64,000 nucleotides of DNA from the NCBI GenBank assembly GCA_963752565.1, contig CAVVZC010000017.1, positions 1-64,000 on the forward strand, read 5' to 3'. Shown here one piece after another: positions 61,631 through 64,000 of the stretch. Position 1 is the stretch's first letter; the number at the start of each line of letters is the position of its first letter. The DNA comes from UBA11574 sp963752565 (GTDB lineage Bacteria; Desulfobacterota; Desulfobacteria; Desulfobacterales; UBA11574). Below the pieces are notes generated by a model. That model was not told the DNA's origin and made no database searches. It saw only the letters and a list, made by a program, of their open reading frames with translations. Both the position numbers and the translations under genes were made by a program.

Positions 61631-62281
61631 TTAAGATAACACCCCTTTCAGCACTCCAATGACCTCCTCAGGCTCGGGTCTGACCGTGTAATCCGGATTT
61701 ACTTCCGCGTATCTGATGATTCCGGACCGGTCAATAATGAATCGGCCCGGCATGGGAAGTGTCCAGGATTCCTCCACGTTGTATTTGCCCAAATCAATGC
61801 CGAACTGAAGATAAATCTGTTTGAGATCCTCGGGAAAAGCATGAACCAGGCCATAAGTTTTGGCCACACGGTTTCCCGGATCGCTGAGAAGGTCGAAGGT
61901 CAGATTTTTTTCATTGATCAACTTACGATTAAATTCAGGTTGTTGTGGAGAAATTGTCAGAAGATCGGCACCTGCTGAACGAATGCCTCCCACTGCTTTT
62001 TGGAGAGCTTCCAGCTCCAGGTTACAGTAGGGTCACCACTTGCCCCGATAGAAGCTGAGAACCAGTGGACCTTTGGCAAGAAAATCTTTTAGCCGGATCA
62101 CTTTTTCGTCGTTGTCTTTCAATTCAAATTCCGGCGCCGTATCTCCAGTTTTGGCAACCCCATCCATGATACCGGAATTGTTCAGGTCGCTGGTTGCACG
62201 ATGCATGATTTTTAAAGCTTCTTTTGGAGCGCTTTTTTCGAAATTTGCTTTTAAGTTGTTGAGTTTTTCCTGTAGTGTCAT
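61631..62281 (-). CDS. selenocysteine peroxiredoxin (AhpC/TSA family)
   Basis: The gene reads through one TGA at codon 83 (62033-62035): before it APEFELKDNDEKVIRLKDFL and LVLSFYRGKW, after it PYCNLELEALQKAVGGIR, LLTISPQQPEFN and PMPGRFIIDRSGIIRY. The UGA falls exactly on the peroxidatic Cys of the R-G-x-W-C-P-Y-C motif, giving U83 with C86 as resolving partner. Total 216 residues, normal for this branch. A hairpin with UGGAA loop follows the UGA. Sec-Prx proteins of this kind are established in Deltaproteobacteria. It destroys peroxides in the cytosol. Confidence 0.9.
62001..62019 (-). promoter_or_regulatory. candidate SECIS element
   Basis: On the minus strand GGAGC [UGGAA] GCUC-u-C forms a five-pair stem with a bulged U. 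The loop starts 19 nt after the UGA, within the usual bacterial SECIS range, and is identical to that of the HMA selenoprotein gene. Confidence 0.6.
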
Positions 62282-62519
62282 AATATTTCTCCTTTATCTC
62301 AACCGATTAATAACAGGATAAAAGCCTGTATTTATATTTCTTTTTATATTTGTCAGTATTTTGTTTACGCTCAATTGAGGTAATATTTTCCAGTTACCGT
62401 AAGATGAATCAAGCAGACCAAGCTGCGTGTGGCTAAACCCCTGACATCGCTTTAGGCATTGCCTGCATTTATTTAACACGTTAAGTACGATTTTGTATGG
62501 AATCAAGGGGGGAAGTGCT

Positions 62520-62696
62520 ATGGTTTTTCCTTGGATGTTTCACATAAAGAACCCGGTTATGAGTTTGTGTAAAAATATGGATGCGAAATTTGAGCAAATT
62601 ACGAAAGAAAATAATTGCAAGTGCAGGACATTCAGGTGTAGTAGATTAGAAACCACCGATAAGAGAATTCGTTGTCCATACCATTCGATAAAATAG
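62520..62696 (+). CDS. small Cys-rich protein
   Basis: 58 residues: MVFPWMFHIKNPVMSLCKNM, EQITKENNCKCRTFRCSRLE, TTDKRIRCPYHSIK. Four of the five Cys (CKC, C, CPYH) could form one small metal site. AAGGGGGGAAG precedes the ATG. No family recognised. It stands ~65 bp upstream of the TerB gene. Confidence 0.5.
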   Translation: MVFPWMFHIKNPVMSLCKNMDAKFEQITKENNCKCRTFRCSRLETTDKRIRCPYHSIK

Positions 62697-62760
62697 TGTT
62701 TTGTCGCAAGGGTTGAAGGGCGGATCGTGGGAAAATAAAACCGTGTAAGGAGAACCTGAA

Positions 62761-63237
62761 ATGCTTAATATCGTAAAGCGTTTTTTTAGTAAAGAAAAAG
62801 AGAGAAGTCCCGATGCTGCCGGACAAGAAACAGGTCACGACATACACGTAGCAACCTGCGCCCTGCTTGTGGAGATAGCGCGCATTGATGGAACATTCAC
62901 CCAGGAGGAGATGGAGACTATTTTTTCGATTCTAAAAGGAAAATACGGCCTATCCCGGGAACACGCAGATGCGCTGATAGCAGAGGCTGAAAAGGAACTG
63001 GAAGAGAGTGTCGACTTGTGGCAATTTGCCAGGCTGATCAACGAGAATTACTCCAATGAAGAAAAAATGGAGATCATTGAAACCCTGTGGCGGATCGTTT
63101 ACGTCGATGGAAAAATGGACCAATACGAACATTATCTGATGAACAAGTTTAAGAACTTACTGCGTGTTTCCCACAACCAACTCATCGATATGAAATTAAA
63201 GGTGAAACATTCGAGTCAAAAACGAGGAAAATTGTAA
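62761..63237 (+). CDS. TerB-family protein
   Basis: 158 residues of an all-helical TerB fold. Two acidic metal-binding turns recur: ARIDGTFTQEEM and VYVDGKMDQYEHYLM. Family members occur in tellurite-resistance and DnaJ-like contexts, with an uncertain biochemical role. AAGGAGAACC precedes the ATG. The HD-domain gene begins 15 bp after its stop. Confidence 0.85.
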   Translation: MLNIVKRFFSKEKERSPDAAGQETGHDIHVATCALLVEIARIDGTFTQEEMETIFSILKGKYGLSREHADALIAEAEKELEESVDLWQFARLINENYSNEEKMEIIETLWRIVYVDGKMDQYEHYLMNKFKNLLRVSHNQLIDMKLKVKHSSQKRGKL

Positions 63238-63252
63238 AAGGATAAAACAGTC

Positions 63253-64000
63253 ATGGCTGCTGATAAACTTCGGGTCAATATCTTCGACCTGGTGGCTTCC
63301 ATAGCCAGAGTCATCGATATGATGAGTCCGGTTGTTGGGAATCACCATATGCAGGTTGCCTATTTGGTCTATCGATTGGGTGAAGAACTCCAGCTATCGG
63401 ATGACAAGAACTTTGAGCTTTTTATCGCCGGTGCTTTGCATGATATCGGAGCATTCTCCCTGCAGGATCGGCTGGACCTGCTTGAATTTGAGGATACAAA
63501 ACCCGGGGAGCATTCCAAGGCCGGCAGTCTCATTCTTGAAACATTTAAACCATTTTCGAGTATAGGCAGACTGATAAAGTATCACCATGTTCACTGGAAA
63601 AATGGAGAAGGGGCTTTTCAAAATGGTGAATCCGTTCCCAATGGAAGTCATATGATCCATCTGGCGGATCGAGTGGCGGTAAAAATATCCAAGAAGGCGC
63701 CGGTTCTAAGTCAAGTGCGCGGTATTTGCCGTGCAATTTCAGAGCATAAAGGTGATGTTTTCGTTCCTGAGCATGTTGACGCCTTGATAAACATGGCGAA
63801 TAGAGAGCATATCTGGTTAGATATAATGTCAGAATCTATGGAAGCGATTTTAAAGCGGACGGTTTTGTATCGAACAAAGGAACTTACAATCGAAGAAATG
63901 GTTGATTTTTCTCGGCTGGTATGCCGGCTGATCGATTTCAAAAGCAAATTTACGGCTGCACATTCCAACGGCGTAGCGGCGGTGGCCATTGAGCTGTCAA
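63253..64000 (+). CDS. HD-domain (HD-GYP-like) phosphohydrolase, 3' end outside window
   Basis: Open from ATG to the window edge (249 codons). The metal-binding HD pair is in FIAGALHDIGAFSL, with GNHHMQVAYL before and IKYHHVHWKNGEG, HLADRVAVKI after. A second HD region begins with FTAAHSNGVAAVAIELS at the edge.  This double arrangement is common in signalling phosphodiesterases acting on cyclic dinucleotides. No clear GYP triad is in the visible part. Likely cotranscribed with TerB. Confidence 0.75.
   Translation, partial: MAADKLRVNIFDLVASIARVIDMMSPVVGNHHMQVAYLVYRLGEELQLSDDKNFELFIAGALHDIGAFSLQDRLDLLEFEDTKPGEHSKAGSLILETFKPFSSIGRLIKYHHVHWKNGEGAFQNGESVPNGSHMIHLADRVAVKISKKAPVLSQVRGICRAISEHKGDVFVPEHVDALINMANREHIWLDIMSESMEAILKRTVLYRTKELTIEEMVDFSRLVCRLIDFKSKFTAAHSNGVAAVAIELS

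Noticed and set aside
1..64000. tRNA, rRNA and CRISPR
   Set aside because: I looked for T-loop GGTTCGAATCC-like motifs, rRNA core words and regularly spaced repeats and found none.

Overview
The window looks like a chromosomal piece from a sulfate-reducing Desulfobacterota bacterium, probably Desulfobacterales-like. I infer this from gene content, not from any marker gene: two UGA-interrupted genes that read as selenoproteins, a DUF362-ferredoxin protein, AF1514 and DUF6982 family proteins, a PEP-CTERM protein, PilZ with a zinc ribbon, and many short palindromic repeats. I found no rRNA, tRNA, CRISPR array or intact insertion sequence.

Layout. 1-2 kb: the tail of an RHS/polymorphic-toxin gene and a possible frameshifted immunity gene, abutting a galE that has lost its NAD-binding N-terminus. 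2-6.5 kb: a response regulator with Glu at the phosphoacceptor site, then nucleotide-sugar genes (manC-like, UDP-sugar 6-dehydrogenase, rmlA) for surface polysaccharide. 6.5-10.5 kb: PilZ, a ribbon-helix-helix (RHH) protein, an integrase remnant, an EF-hand/isochorismatase fusion, a YpsA-like protein and a gutted methyltransferase. 10.8-22.9 kb: mostly intact housekeeping genes (Lrp-type RAM domain, YedK, DinB, ThiI, GH63 glucosidase, glucokinase, lipoprotein protease-TPR, TesB, MBL hydrolase, zinc ribbons). 24-30 kb: a CHASE2 adenylate cyclase followed by a FecR-TPR-beta-barrel gene broken by several frameshifts. 30-43 kb: a gene-poor accessory zone with gene fragments, inverted-repeat elements, RHH genes and relics, small ORFs, a TA-flanked MITE next to a ParA fragment, an integrase N-terminal stub and two candidate structured RNAs. 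43-52 kb: MFS transporter, OmpR-type two-component system, msrAB with a downstream selenocysteine heavy-metal-associated (HMA) protein, double-zinc-ribbon thioredoxin, AF1514, M20 peptidase and exonuclease III. 52-64 kb: frameshifted DUF362 and PAC2 genes, archaemetzincin, livJHM without ATPases, FKBP/SlyD, aldo-keto reductase, CNT nucleoside transporter, selenocysteine peroxiredoxin, TerB and an HD-domain protein running off the end.

How the genes fit together. Methionine sulfoxide reductase, two selenoproteins and a thioredoxin suggest a thiol/selenol oxidative-defence theme. The two UGA codons are each followed at similar distance by a hairpin with the same UGGAA apical loop and a bulged U, which I consider the best-supported notable observation here. 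A second theme is decay by internal deletion: several pseudogenes keep a recognisable N-terminus fused to a recognisable C-terminus with the middle missing. Signals of DNA mobility (integrase relics, MITE-like inverted repeats, dispersed palindromes) concentrate in the same zones.
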